From Microstegium vimineum (taxonomy: Eukaryota > Streptophyta > Magnoliopsida > Poales > Poaceae): a DNA stretch of 64,000 nt. How positions within the stretch are numbered: position 1 is the first letter of the stretch; the number at the start of each line of letters is the position of its first letter. Below are positions 45,527-57,500 of the stretch, in pieces. The notes beneath the pieces are model-generated. The model ran no database searches. It had not been told where the DNA came from and worked only from the letters and a program-made list of their open reading frames with translations. The translations under genes were made by a program, and so were the position numbers. Location of the stretch: positions 9,641,964-9,705,963 of the forward strand of contig CM039130.1 in the NCBI GenBank assembly GCA_022036555.1, read 5' to 3'.

Positions 45527-45838
45527 TTAGTTTGATGTGTCATCAATTGGTGGCTTGAGCACAAACTAACATATCCAGTACTTTCTACCTTGGCTAAAGA
45601 TATTTTAATTGTGCCTGTGTCAACTACTTCTTCGGAGTCTACTTTTAGTCTTACTGGCAGGATCATTGAGGAGCGTCGACGGCGATTGAGAGTAGACACT
45701 ATGGAGATGTTGATCTGCTGCAAGGACTGGGAGCTAGGCGAGGAGAAGGGACACCATATTGTGGAGGACAAGGAGTTAGAAGAATATTTCAAGAACCAGT
45801 TCCTTGATAATACACCTGGTGGTTCTGCTTCTTGAGAC
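45527..45838 (+). pseudogene. hAT-1 transposase, C-terminal dimerisation domain
   Basis: Begins FDV, then after a 2-base insertion INWWLEHKLTYPVLSTLAKD, VPVSTTSSESTFSLTGRIIE, ERRRRLRVDTMEML and CCKDWELGEEKGHHIVEDKE, ending at TGA after GGSAS (45835). This is the hAT family dimerisation domain (Dimer_Tnp_hAT), whose TSSESTFS motif is its most conserved part. It completes the gene begun at 25680; the upstream part lies beyond the Copia insertion. Confidence 0.9.
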
Positions 45839-46320
45839 TGAGACAGTGAGTTAGAGTGAGACAGTGAGAGACTGAGAGTGAGACATTTGAGACTTGACTT
45901 GTAATAACTATGCACAATTAAACCTTTTTAATTCAATATATTGAGCTGGTCGTACTCTTTTCCTTTCTAGGGTTTTATCTCACGAGGTATAAGTTTTACC
46001 TAGAAAGGTTTTTAACGAGGCGACATTGCACAACAGCTCAAAACTTTATTTACATTGGATTTGAACTTCAATAATTCTGTGATTTTATTCTTCTTTCTGT
46101 GAATTGAAATGTGTAAATCTATATTGTTGATGTTTTGAACCGTGAAATGCATCTAAGTTGCATAATGGGTCGTGGGCTGGCATGGTGGACTACTGGGCCA
46201 CGTGCTCCTTGGGCTGGTACGGCCCGAAAATAGGCCCACGGATCATGCTTGGGCTGTCTGTCAGGCACGAGGGACTAGGAAGGCACGACCAGTGGGCACG
46301 GCGGGCCAACCAGGTGGTTA

Positions 46321-47145
46321 TGTGTTTGTTGTAAGTCTTACTTGTTTCATCTTTTAGTCTTACTTGTTGTAAGTTTGTGTTTTCAATGTTTCATCTTTTT
46401 CTCATACACAAGGTTGCAAGTGTGGTTATGTGGATGTTGTATATATTTTCAGATATATCCAGACATATGTTGCAACTGTTTGATCTAGATGTTGTGTATA
46501 TTTGTAATAATTTTCAATTTTTATGGCTTTTTCAAGTGTTTCAGACTCATATTTTAAGTGTTTCATTGTTTTCAGATGTAAGTTTTAAACGTTGCATCTG
46601 CATATTTTAAAAATAGATCAGGTGTTACATATGTTGCAACATCAACCACAACCATTAGTTGTAGTTGTTGGGGCACCACTGAGCTGACGCAGACAGCGGA
46701 GGTGGACGTGAGCTGTCCTCGCGTTCGGGCCCTGTCTGGGTGCGCGAAATGGCCTGATGTGGTCTAGCGATACGGGCAGCGTCGTCCGAGCAGTGCGAGC
46801 CCATGTGGCCACGCAAAAAAGCAGGTACGGTGGCATGGTGCGGGGGCGGAGCGCTGGTCCCCGCGGGAAATAAAGTACTGGCGTGGCGTCCGGACACCGG
46901 ACGTCCCGCGTCGGTGTGGCCCAACGGAAACGACATCGGTGTCCCAACGCCAGATGGATCGTTGCCTTCCTAGATTCCTGATCGAGTCGACTTCCTTTCT
47001 CACTGTAGAAACAATTTCTACCTGCTTATGTAGCATTATATTTAGTACTATGAAAACTACACTAGTTTTAGGTTAAGACTGCCCGTAGTATTTTGGATCC
47101 CTACTCTGTACCGGTAATTAACGCTCATAGCACCTCCGATAAATA
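46321..47145. other. Spacer with TGTTGCAA/GTTTCA repeat debris
   Basis: 46340-46640 repeats loosely the words GTTTCATCTTTT, ATGTTGCAACTG, CAAGTGTTTCAGA, a degenerate transposon-derived repeat common in grasses. 46660-46950 is a GC-rich patch with no recognised protein. Confidence 0.4.
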
Positions 47146-47398
47146 CTCCCTCAGTCTCTGAAAGTATAGATTTCTGAATTTGTCCTAAGTTAAACTTTTT
47201 AAACTTTGATTAAATTTCTAGAATAAAATATTAAAAGTTATGATATCAAACTAGTATCATTAGATATATGTAAGAACATATTTTTACATGGTGTTTATTT
47301 GAAGTGATAGATGTTGTTATATTTTTTTATAAAGTTAGTTAAAGTTAAAAAAGTTTGACCGGTACGGATTCTAGGAATTGATTTTTTCAAGAACGGGG
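47146..47398. mobile_element. Degenerate Stowaway MITE
   Basis: Left end TA-CTCCCTCAGTCTCTGAAAGT, then TAAGTTAAACTTTTTAAAC. The right part carries GTTTGACC...GATTCTAGGAATTGAT...CAAGAACGGGG, a decayed complement of the left end. Right edge approximate. Confidence 0.6.
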
Positions 47399-48176
47399 TT
47401 CTAATTACTAGACACGATGGAATAATTACGGGAATCCACGAGCGTGTCCTGGACGGCTCGGTCGGTCTGGCCTGGCTACAAAGCTAGCTACAAAGTATAC
47501 TTTTCCTAGTCGCAAAAAAAAAGTATACTTTCCCTGAGATTTGCACCAACGTTGGGAGGGGACTAAACCAAAATAAGGTGTTGATCGGGTCCTATTTACT
47601 TAATTAATTTGCAGAAGAAAGCGAGCTACATAGTTTATGTATGGGTTCTCGAAATTAAAGATGATTTCCTGAACTTGAAACGATTGCATGGCCACCGTTA
47701 TGGTGTTTAGATTCAATTTTTTTTTGAAAATAACATTATAGTATTTTTGTTTGTATTTGATAATTATTGTCCAACCATAAAGTATCGAGGTTTAAAAGAT
47801 TCGTCTCTCAAATTACTAATAAATTATGAAATTAATTATTTTTTAATCTATATTTAATTTAATACTTTGTGCATGTGTCTAAAGATTCGATGTGATGGAG
47901 AATTTTGTAAAATTTTGGATTTTGGAGAGGGACTAAACAGCCCCGTGACAGCACCTGATCACAAAACACGAACTAGCTAGCTTCCAGGTTTAGATTTCAT
48001 TCTCCACGAAACATCCGTGTCACAATTAGTATCGAGGAGATCCGGTCCTGTACGTGCATGCCAGGAGAGGAGCCGGCCACGGCACCATGCACTTTGGCTT
48101 GATTCGTTAGAACCCTAGGACCCTCTAGGTCTATGATCTAGCGGGACAACTTTGCTATTCGGGATAATAAGAAGTA
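47399..48176. other. AT-rich spacer, nothing recognised
   Basis: No coding signal or paired ends. Confidence 0.4.
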
Positions 48177-48426
48177 CTCCCTCCATCCAAAAATCGGAGT
48201 TATCTTACCAAAAATAAAATCTTCAAGAATCGGAGTCGTCTAAAGCTAGGGCCACATTTTTCACGTCGTCCCAGGTGCATGCAACTTCTCTCACTGGCTC
48301 AATTAATTCAATTGTCTGCATGCGGCTCCTCTTATTGGATGAATTAATTCCATCATCTGCATGGACCACCCCACCTTGGTCACTGCGCACGACCCTAAGA
48401 TGACTCCAATTTTTTGATGGAGAGAG
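48177..48426. mobile_element. Stowaway MITE
   Basis: Left CTCCCTCCATCCAAAAATCG, right (minus strand) CTCTCTCCATCAAAAAATTG, similarity continuing as GGAGTYATCTTA. TA on both flanks (48175-48176, 48427-48428). 250 bp, no coding capacity. Confidence 0.88.
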
Positions 48427-50139
48427 TAGATCATATAGAGAGGGAAAGAGGAGAGAGGTGTTACGTCCAAGGGAGTAGTGGAGGAGCTTTCGGCCATAGC
48501 ATATGGGCAACGACGGTAGGTGTAGCGGTGGAGCGTCCGACGAGCAGAGGCGATGATGGCTAGTGATGACTTTCCGTCACTGGTTGTGCCCCTCACTAGA
48601 TCGGGTGGGTTAGAGTTTGTCGGTAGGGAATGCAGCTCATGTGGAACCTCGTGATGAGAGCCGCCGACCTCACCCCTGTATATAACATAGTGTGACGGGG
48701 GACACTAACCTCGTAAGATCGGATGTCTCTGATCAAGACGCGTATCCAAGACCTAATTAACCGTTTGGCCAATTGGTGGGAGATCAATCTTTTCTTCAAT
48801 TCTTCTGCATGGGGTGTTTTTGCTTGGCCTTTGAACAAATGAAGCTGAATGTCCATATCATTTTACATTTTTGGCATGACTGGGTGAATGCCCGTGCTTT
48901 GCTACAGAATTTAAAAATTAGAAAAAAAAACAATACAATTAACATAGTAAAAAAATGTCAAAATGATAGATTATGTAATTATGTGATTAAATTACAAAAG
49001 CTCAAACCATTTCTAAGTACCGACTTGGATCCATAAAAATATAATATGCTATTGCTAGACATGTATTAGTCTTCCTCTAGAGCACTTTTGTCCATGAATA
49101 TATGTGCTATTGCTAGAATGATTGTACTTTTAAATCATTATTATTCAAGAGGTAACCTACAATTAAAACTCAATACAAGAAAGCATAATACTTATTTATC
49201 ATTATTAAAGAATTGTCTGACTGATCACGATCCAACCGATTTGTCGTGTTCAAACATAAGCTATTGGGTTCTATAGTTGTGCTTGAGACATTATTTTTCA
49301 ATAGTAGTATGCCTATGTTAACGCTATGGTAGCAGCAACTCAATTGCATGTATAATTGGAAGCTTTGGATAGCTTCATATATCCAGACTAACACTAATAC
49401 TCATGATGATCAATGGAAAAATTATACTTAATTATTTGTCAAGCACAGAACAACACAAAGCAGGGCAGGTAAGTTTTCAGTTTCTCTCTTCCATTGCTTT
49501 ACCACCTTTCACTTGCTACAGCTCATGGCAAAAAAAAATTGTTTACTAATCCTAATACCTATGAAGATCAAAACCCTCAGTAATTTTGAAAATATCAAAG
49601 CCTTTGAAAATATCTAGACTCTTAGCCAAGACATTATCCCACATGTGACCTTGGAGATATCCCACATGCCTCTCTTTCGGCGCCTCATCCAGAACCACAT
49701 GAGACATTGTTGTGGAGACTGAGGAACAAACATAATGCAGGTATTCTATTTTTTTTTCAAACAAATAATAACAGAAATAACTTACATTTGATACACCACA
49801 AGCTTTCACTATAATTTTCAGCAGTCTCGACAATTTGCTTCAAGTTTAAAGAGTATATACTATACATCATCACACACACATCTTGTCTTGACAGTCGACA
49901 GAACATATATGAAACAGGAAATAATGTGTAGGTAACTTTGAAAATATAGATTGACTGTATGACAACCTGTAAACTGATATCTAGAAAATTGAATTTATCT
50001 GAATTTTGTTTTCTTTTTGGCTAACTGGACCTTCTCCTACTTAATTACCAAAAAGTTCAGATGAACCAAAGCAGGCAGACGTTACCTCCCATATGTGGTT
50101 AGCCCAGAGGTCAGTGTTCAGTTTGTTTGATTAGCACTC
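48427..50139. other. Spacer, nothing recognised
   Basis: Contains TGGGTGAATGCCCGTGCTTT near 48879, a word often seen at ends of grass repeats, but no boundary could be set. No gene supported. Confidence 0.4.
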
Positions 50140-50219
50140 GACCTGGGCCACTTAGCCAAGTGCAAATGCAATATCCCCATCGCAGAAGACCTGGGCCACT
50201 TAGCCAAGTGCAAATGCAA
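50140..50219. repeat. Direct duplication of 32 bp
   Basis: GACCTGGGCCACTTAGCCAA followed by GTGCAAATGCAA at 50140-50171 and 50188-50219, identical. Confidence 0.9.
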
Positions 50220-50269
50220 CCATAAAATAGGGGAGCCAAGCTAAGAAGCACATTATTTCTGAAGAAAAA

Positions 50270-51314
50270 ATGAAATCAGAAGCCTCTCACAAGATGACGG
50301 TGCTCCATGCTCCAGTTGGAGTGAGGACCGTGACCTCCTTGGTGGCTTTCTTCATCTTGGCCAGCTCCATCGTCTTCCGCCTTTGACATAGTGCAGTTGA
50401 AGCTTGAAGCTGGGACTCGCGGGCGCGGGCAGCCGGGGAAGCGCCGCCGGGCCAGACGCGCGCGTGGGCAGCCGGACAAGCGTGCAGGCAGCCGGGGAAG
50501 CGCCGCGGGGAAGGGGGCACGCGCCGTCGGGACGCGCACGGGCAGGCGGACGTGTGCGAGGCCGAGGTGGGGTGGTGTTGGGCTGGGAATCACGCGGGCA
50601 GGGGAAGGGGAAGGAGAACCGCCGGCGCGTGCGAGTGAGGCGTGCGAAGAGACGTGTCATCCGTATTTTTTAGTTGTAGAGAAGAGATGTAAGATTTCTC
50701 TGACTGGTCCTCCACCCATTGTTCACCACAACATTTACTTGCTTTGTGCCCCTCTTTCAATTCATTCATCCTACCATGCAATGCACGCCCAAGGAAGCCG
50801 TGGTCAACATGTATTATTACTACGAGTATATATTCCAGAGGAACAAAGCGGTTGTGTCGGCAATCGGCTTGCAGACGGGCGGATTGTGGACCGTCCACCG
50901 GCCACTAAGCTGTCCGCGAAACTATTAAGCGGGTTATGCGGAAATCCGCAAGCCGCAAAGCTATCATCGCGAAAGGCCAGTGGAACTAGCGGATAACCTA
51001 GGAACTTCCGTAAACGCCCGCAAGCAGGATGATGACTTTCTAGAACAAGCTAATATTTCATTTACGAAGGGTGTGATGATATATGCCTTTGACTGAGTAG
51101 AGCATTTGCCAGTACGTGCACACGGTCACTACCTTGTACACTCACGTTCAATTACTAGCAGTTGCTAAGTGAGCAACTCCCTGTGTTGTAATGTAACACT
51201 ACATATTCTTTGACGCTCAATACAGGCAGCTGTTGGCTCCAATTTCTCTACAAGGTGAAACAAAATTGAGAACTGCTCTGGTACTCCTCTTTCTAAAAAT
51301 TGTAAGTATCTCAG
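50270..51314. other. GC-rich island and spacer, no gene assigned
   Basis: 50391-50640 is GC-rich with overlapping Arg/Pro/Ala-rich frames on both strands and repeated GGGCAGCCGG words. On the minus strand next to it (50276-50400) is MELAKMKKATKEVTVLTPTG, which looks exon-like, but I do not recognise it. The rest, to the LTR at 51315, shows nothing. Confidence 0.35.
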
Positions 51315-52872
51315 TGTCGGTGTTATGACCCGGGGGTCAAGATCACCAACTAGTAAATTTGTATATTGCGTGCTCTCTCTCTCCCAGATGTGATGCAAGA
51401 AGGACACAAGATTTATCCTGGTTCGGGCAAAGAAGGCCCTACGTCCAGCGGGGGAGGATGACTTGTATTATCTCGCACCCGAGGTGCTCGTACAGGGGGG
51501 GGTACAAGTTGGTTTACACGGGGTCGCTCAGAGTGAGGTGAAGCCTAAGGCTAGCAGGGCTATCCTAGGCGGTCGGTTTGTTGCTCAAGGGGTCGATCAA
51601 GCAACGGGGTGTATGAAGTCTGAGTATGGAGTTGTCCGTAAGACCGGAGTCGGATCGGGGTCATCAGCCTCCTTTTCTTCTACCTCGGCGTCCCCTTTTA
51701 TAGACAAGAGGAGGCCCGAGGGTACAGGGTCCTAAACTGTTGTAGCATGGGTGGCGTGTCCGCGGCATAGTGTTGGCGAAGGGACGTCGAGCATTGTGGC
51801 GGCGTGGCCTTCCGGTCCTTCCGGCGCTCCGGGGCGCGGTGACAGTGGAAGTCGTCGCGGCACGTCGCGGCACAGTAGGGTCGTCCTTCCGCAGGCGAGC
51901 GCGAGTCCCACAGTTGAAGCGGGACGGGGCGGATGGGACGGGTCCCATACCGGAGTTGTTGGAGGTAGGGGTCGAGCCCCCCGGTCGAGGGGAGGGGTCG
52001 AGCCCTGCATGGCCTTGTCGTATCCCTGAAGACGTTGTCGAGGGCCGTACTGTTCACGTCTCGAGGGGTGCTTCTGGAGTCCGTACTCACGACGTGGTTA
52101 CAGCGGCAGCACAGTTGACGGAAGTCAGGGTCATGGCGGAGAGTTGATGGATTGGACTGCGGTCGTGGGCGCCCATGGCGTTAGGCGGATTCCCTTTTAC
52201 CCATACCGGAAGCAGTTGGGCTGATCGAGCTTCTGGCCCGGGGGTCGTTCGTTCGTCCCCCGGTCCGTCATCCGGTGTCGAGGTAGAGGCGGAGGGGTCG
52301 TTCGTTCAACCCTCGGTCCGTCATCCGGCGTCGAGGTGGAGGTGGAGGGTCGTTCGTTCGACCCCCGGTCCGTCATCCGGCGTCGAGGTAGAGGCGGAGG
52401 GGTCGTTCGTTCGACCCTCGGTCCGTCATCCGATGTCGAGGTAGAGGCGGAGGGGTCGTTCGTTCGACCCTCGGTCCATCATCCGGCGTCGAGGTAGAGG
52501 CGGAGGGGTCGTTCGTTCGACCCTCGGTCCGTCATCCGGCGTCGAGGTGGAGGTGGAGGGGTCGTTCGTTCGACCCCCGGTCCGTCATCCGGCGTCGAGG
52601 TAGAGGCGGAGGGGTCGTTCGTTCGACCCTCGGTCCGTCATCCGGCGTCGAGGTGGAGGCGGAGGGGTCGTTCGTTCGACCCCTGGTCCCTCATTTTTCC
52701 AGAAGCAGGCCGGCCCACGACGGGTCGCTTCGGCCGGTGCAGGAGGCCTTTGTGCGATGGGCCCTTCTTTGCTGACTTGAGTGGTAGGGTGGCTCCTGTC
52801 TTAAAAATGGTTGCTATGTTAAGCGTTAAATTATCGAAGGGTTTAGGGTACCCCTTACCTTTGTACCCGACA
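51315..52872 (-). repeat. 3' LTR of the large gypsy element
   Basis: 1558 bp, TGTCGG...CCGACA on the plus strand; same family as 13621-15022 but clearly diverged. TATAAAA on the minus strand at 51696-51702. On the interior side lies GTAGCCCCCGAGCCTCTG, that is, a purine-rich CTCGGGGGCTAC tract on the minus strand. Confidence 0.9.
52236..52692. repeat. Nine-unit tandem repeat inside the LTR
   Basis: About 53-bp units: GGGGTCGTTCGTTCGACCC, then TCGGTCCGTCATCCGGC, then GTCGAGGTAGAGGCGGA. The unit core GGGTCG-TTCGTT-CGACCC is a short hairpin. The small relative has only five. Confidence 0.9.
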
Positions 52873-54540
52873 GTAGCCCCCGAGCCTCTGTGCGGATAAG
52901 GAGAATCCGCATAGAGGTTTTTTGGCGTTGACCTGCGGAGTTAGCAAGAGATTCGATTCTCCGTGGGGTGCGCGCGAGCGCACCCCGTGGGGGTAGCCCC
53001 CGAGGCCCCAGAGGAGTGATTAAGAACTCCTCTGGAGGCTATAGTATGTGTTTTCTCGGGGGGAGTTAAGGTTACCTGGAGACGTGGTGCCCTACTGAGG
53101 GGTCGATTTCGTTCGCCAGGCTATGAGTGTTCCTTTCCTGAAAAGAGAGGTGCTCGAGGGCGGCTGTCGAACCCTACCGAGGGCCAGCCTTCGCTCCCTT
53201 GAGCGTTACTGGAGTCACAGCGCCCCCACCGAGAGGTCAACTCTGTCTGTCAGGTCATGATTGTTTTCGACCCTCTTTCGTCGAGGGGTGCCGTGCGTAG
53301 TCGGGCTCTCGAGCCCTCGCGTGGCTAGGCCTTCACTACCTCATAGCGTCCTTCCCACGGATCCTTGCGTTCGGATTGTGGGGCGAAGAGCATCGCGCTA
53401 TCCCCGTTAGGACGAGCCTCGAAGTCCTCTGTGAGCTGGTGTCGGGCATGTGTCCATTAGAAATGGTGCCCAGTACGGGTAAAAATCCAAGTGAGAACTC
53501 GTGCCCCATTCGATAGGGGGTTGATTAGCAGCCCGGAGGCATTCTCATTAAGTAAGACCGTATGGCTTACTAAGAAAGACCGTATGGCTTACCAAGGTGC
53601 CAACTCCGTTCGATGGGAGTTGGTGGCTCGATGCCTCCCATCGTAGGAATCCTTAGGTATTCCTTGGTTATGCCTCGGATATGTCCCAGGGGACCTCGAG
53701 AGTTCGTTCTCGAGCTAGGGGCACACGCCTGGCCCCCCTGGGTCATCCCTGACTCGCATACTCGAGGGCGGCTGTCGAACCCCATTCGCGGGGCCAGCCT
53801 TCGCTCCCTCAAGATTTTAGGGGTGGACCGGAGTCCGTAACCATGGGTCCTTCCTGACCTCAGGTACTCGAGGGTGGCTGTCGAACCTTATGTAAGGGCC
53901 AGCCTTCGCTCCCTCAAGATTTGACGGATGGTTCGTCATCCGACGCTAGCCTCCGAAGGTGGAGTCCTTCCCTGTAGGATGTGGAGGGGGAAAAGCGGGG
54001 AATTGTATTGAACTTGGGGACATACCTGTGCCTTTGTTGGATCTGCCCATTGGGCTCGAGTCCTTGAGGGAGGCTGTCAAACCCTATGTAAGGGCCAGCC
54101 TTTGCCCCCTCGAGACTTGGGAGTGGACTGGAGTCGACGACCCGAGGTCCCCTCAGACCTCGGGCACTCGAGGGGGGCTATCCAGCCCGTTCGTGGGTCG
54201 GCCTTTGTCCCCTCGAGATTTTGGGGGTGGACCGTAGTCCATAACCCGAGGTCATTTCTGTCCTCGGGTACTCGAGGGTGGCTGTCGAACCCCCTTTCGA
54301 GGGCCAGCCCTTGCTGCCCCAAGATTCCTTACCTCCGAAGATAACGCTTCCCGTCGCGCGCCTTTTTAGGAGATGTCCGTTCGGTCGCAACAGTGGCAGG
54401 CGTAGGGCGGAGTGCGGTGCGAGGCCCGATGATGGGACTGGACGCCTTATCCTGGAGAAATACGAGGAAGGGGTATGCATGCGCATTAAATGCAGAGATT
54501 CTCTTAGCCTGTTTGCAGGATCCGCCCGTTGGTCTCCCGG
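52873..54540. repeat. Untranslated 3' region with ~100-bp repeats
   Basis: ACTCGAGGGCGGCTGTCGAA...GGGCCAGCCTTCGCTCCCTC recurs at least six times (about 53150-54310). Same material as 15180-16690 in the small relative. Confidence 0.75.
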
Positions 54541-54541
54541 T

Positions 54542-54549
54542 TATAAATA
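54542..54549 (+). promoter_or_regulatory. TATA box of the antisense gene
   Basis: TATAAATA in CCCGGTTATAAATACCGG, plus strand, upstream of the first coding exon. Supports independent transcription opposite to gag-pol. Confidence 0.6.
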
Positions 54550-54569
54550 CCGGAAAAGAGGAGTCGGCT

Positions 54570-57500
54570 GCTTTTTTCTCGCACTTGCCTTCCCTGCCTC
54601 CTCGCCATTGCCTTCCAAGCCTCCTTCTCCCCGTTGTTGCCTTAGACGCCCTTTGAGCCGGACCTCTGTGCACGCGAGAGAAAAGGGAGGAGAGATTGGG
54701 AACGTGCCTTCCACCCCCACACCCGAGCGCGTCAGCCTTCCAGCTCCCACGGCCAAGTATAGCCTCGTCGGTCCCGATGACTGGCTCCCATCTTCGGCGA
54801 CCGCTGCGCGCCTGGGTGACCTGGTGGAGAGCGGCCTCCTCTGGCCTGTTACTTCCGTCGACCGGCCGGAGTGGGTGGTGCCTCCACCGGAGCACGTTGA
54901 GCCCAATCCGCCGGAGGGCTACGTGGTGAGCTTTGAGGTCTTCCACCGGGCGGGGCTAGGTGCCCCTCCCAGCCGTCTTCTGCGCGGAATCCTCCACCAC
55001 TATGGCGTGGAGCTTCAGCACCTCACCCCCAACGGCATCTATCACGCGGCGGTCTTCGCCGCCGTGTGTAAAGGCTACCTCGGGATCGAGCTGCACTAGG
55101 AGTTGTGGCTCCACCTCTTCGAGGCGAGCATATTCCACGCGTCGGTCGGTCTCGGAACCCGCAAGACGGTCAGGGCCGGGTGCTGTAGCATCGCCCTCAA
55201 GCGGGCGGACAGTTGGATCCCGACGAAGCTTTCGTCGAGCCACTCCGGATGACATTCCGGGTGGTTCTACATGAGGAACGACGACGACCTGCTCCCCGCC
55301 TACACCGGGAGGACGATCGACTCGAAGGCCGACCACTGGAGGTACGACGTCGTGAAGAGGAAGCAGTCACGTCTCACCCACCTGCTCGACGCGATCGAGC
55401 GTCTGAAGGAGGCGGGACTTACGGCGGCCATCGTCGCATCGGCCTTCCATCTGCGGCGGGTCCTGCCGCTGATGGCTCGACCCCTACGCCTCGACGAGAT
55501 GTGCCCGGGGGTCGACCTCACGGGGTGCCGCTTCCTGGGGGACGAGCTACCCCCCGAGAGGGTGGCCCGCCACGTACGTGCCTCCTTCACGGGCGGGTTC
55601 GAGGTCACGAGCGTCGCCAGCGTCCCCATGAGGCCGGACCAGGGATGCGTCCAGCTGGTAGGGCTCCCTTCCTCTGCTAGTGTTCTCGTTTTTGCCTTGT
55701 TCACCTTCTCTGCTTGCGTTCTAATTGCCTTACGTTCCTCAGGGGAACGTTTCTTCCAGAAGTCGTTGCCTCCGGTGAAGGAAGAGCAGGGCGACCCCCA
55801 GGCGAGGCGCCTTCAAGCCGAGAAGGACAAGAAGGACAAGGATCAGGCCAAGAAGGACAAGGGCAAAAGGGCTCGAGAGAAGCAGGAGCGGGAGCAACGA
55901 CGGGCCCGACAGAGGCGGGCCGGCCTTTCCGAGGAGGAGTTGCCCTCGGAGGAGGATGAGGAAGAGGAGGAGAGCAGTGACAGCGAGGTCGAGGAGGAGT
56001 GGACCGAGGAGGAACAAACGGCGCCCGAACAACAGAGGGCGGCCGTCGGAACCGGAGGAGGAGAGGGGTCGACGTCGAGGTCGGCCCCTACTGGTGAGGT
56101 CGAGCCGCGGGGGGCGCCCCGTGGCTCCTCAAGGCGAAGTGCCGCGATTAACGCGTGGCCGATCGTCACGACCCCCGTCGGGGGGTCGATCGGGCACGCC
56201 CCCAGCGCCCGTCGACGCAGGAGGAAGTTAGCAGGGGGACGACGGGAGCGTCGTCGGCCCCTACCCAGGAGATGGCGCCGAGGGCGGCCTCGACCCCCGC
56301 CGCGGACCGCGGGAGGAGCGGCTCCCGGCACGTTCCGTTCAAGCCCTCGAGCGTTCCAAAGTCCGTTGGCCGGAACCCCGTGGCCCCGAAGGGGTAAGTC
56401 GCTTCTCTGCTGATCGAGGGTATTTACTATATTTTTCTTTTTGTTGCTCATGACTCATGCTTACCATTGCGCATGGGTCACTTTTTTAGGTCGAAGCGCT
56501 CGGCGAAGGACGCGTCCCTTGCCCCGGCCAAGAGGCTGAGGACGGGGGTTGCAGTTGAGGCGGCCGTCGAGGCCAGTTCCGCTGCTCCGCCCCCTTCGAC
56601 ACTCACCCCCGAGGCGGCGTGGGCGGCCAGGGCCCGGGAGGCGATGGAGCGAGGGGCAGCGCATGTTGCCTCGGCGCTGGCCCAAGCGGGAGAGGAGACG
56701 GGCCTGCCCGCGGCGCCGGTGAGGTCCGCCGAAGCGGCGGGTGAAGCCGCGCCCGCCCATCTGTCGGAGGGGGGCGCACCCAGCGCCTTGGAAGGCGCGG
56801 GGCCTGCGTCGACGGTGGTCGCGACCAAGGGGGGCGAGCCCCAAGCCGCCGCAGAGGTGGAGGTGGTGGACGTGGCTTCCGCGGACGAGGAGACCCCGGC
56901 TCGCCCGACGCCGGGGCGGTGGCCCGAGAGCCTCGCTTCGTTGGAGGCGCATCTGTGGCTCGAGCGCGGGGGTGCCGCCGCTGCCATGTCCGAAGGCCCG
57001 TTGCCGACGCCGGAGGTCGAGGAGGGGGTCCAGGCCAAGCAGCCCGGGGCGACACCCGCGACGAAGAAGGCGGGGATGTTGATGACGGCCACTGCCCAAG
57101 AGGTGGCCGAGATGGTGGCCGAGCTGGTGGGCTCGGCGGAGATGGCTGCTGTCTCAGCCCCTCGAGCGGAACCGGAGGTGGCTCGGCCTCGCTTCGAGGT
57201 CGGGGGGTCGTTGTCTCGAGGTAATTCGTGCTCCAACCTAGTCGAGCCGTAGTGGATCTGCGGCGCCAGGTACTAATCGCTTGGTTTCTTTCACCGTGCA
57301 GGGCTGTTCTCCCGACCGGGACTTCCCCTGCTCGGTGGTGATGGCTCGGCGGCACCGTCGACGTCCTCGTAGGGTGGCCTCGAGGCCGGGAGAGCCTAGC
57401 TAGAGGAGTCTTCCCCCTTCTTCGCTTGGGTGGAGAAGGTGGAACGCCACGGGGGTAGCGCTGAAGTGCGCCGGGGTGTGATGCGGGAGGTCCAGGAGAG

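Larger units (their letters stand above)
24830..46320 (+). mobile_element. hAT transposon (hAT-1), split by nested insertions
   Basis: The outer parts are rich in GGCACGGCCC, GCACGGCACG and GGCCCG words (24840-25010 and 46165-46310 in opposite sense), a subterminal pattern of grass hAT elements. Between them, in the right order on the plus strand, lie three pieces of one BED-type hAT transposase (25680-26638, 33706-34480, 45527-45838). A CACTA element occupies 26639-33702, and a Copia element with further debris occupies about 34482-45526. I could not find the terminal inverted repeats or the 8-bp duplication, so the limits are approximate. Confidence 0.7.

Noticed and set aside
56461..57355. 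Minus-strand frames of 200-250 codons opposite exon C
   Set aside because: Shadow frames of a GC-rich Ala-coding exon; the plus strand has the splice sites and phase.
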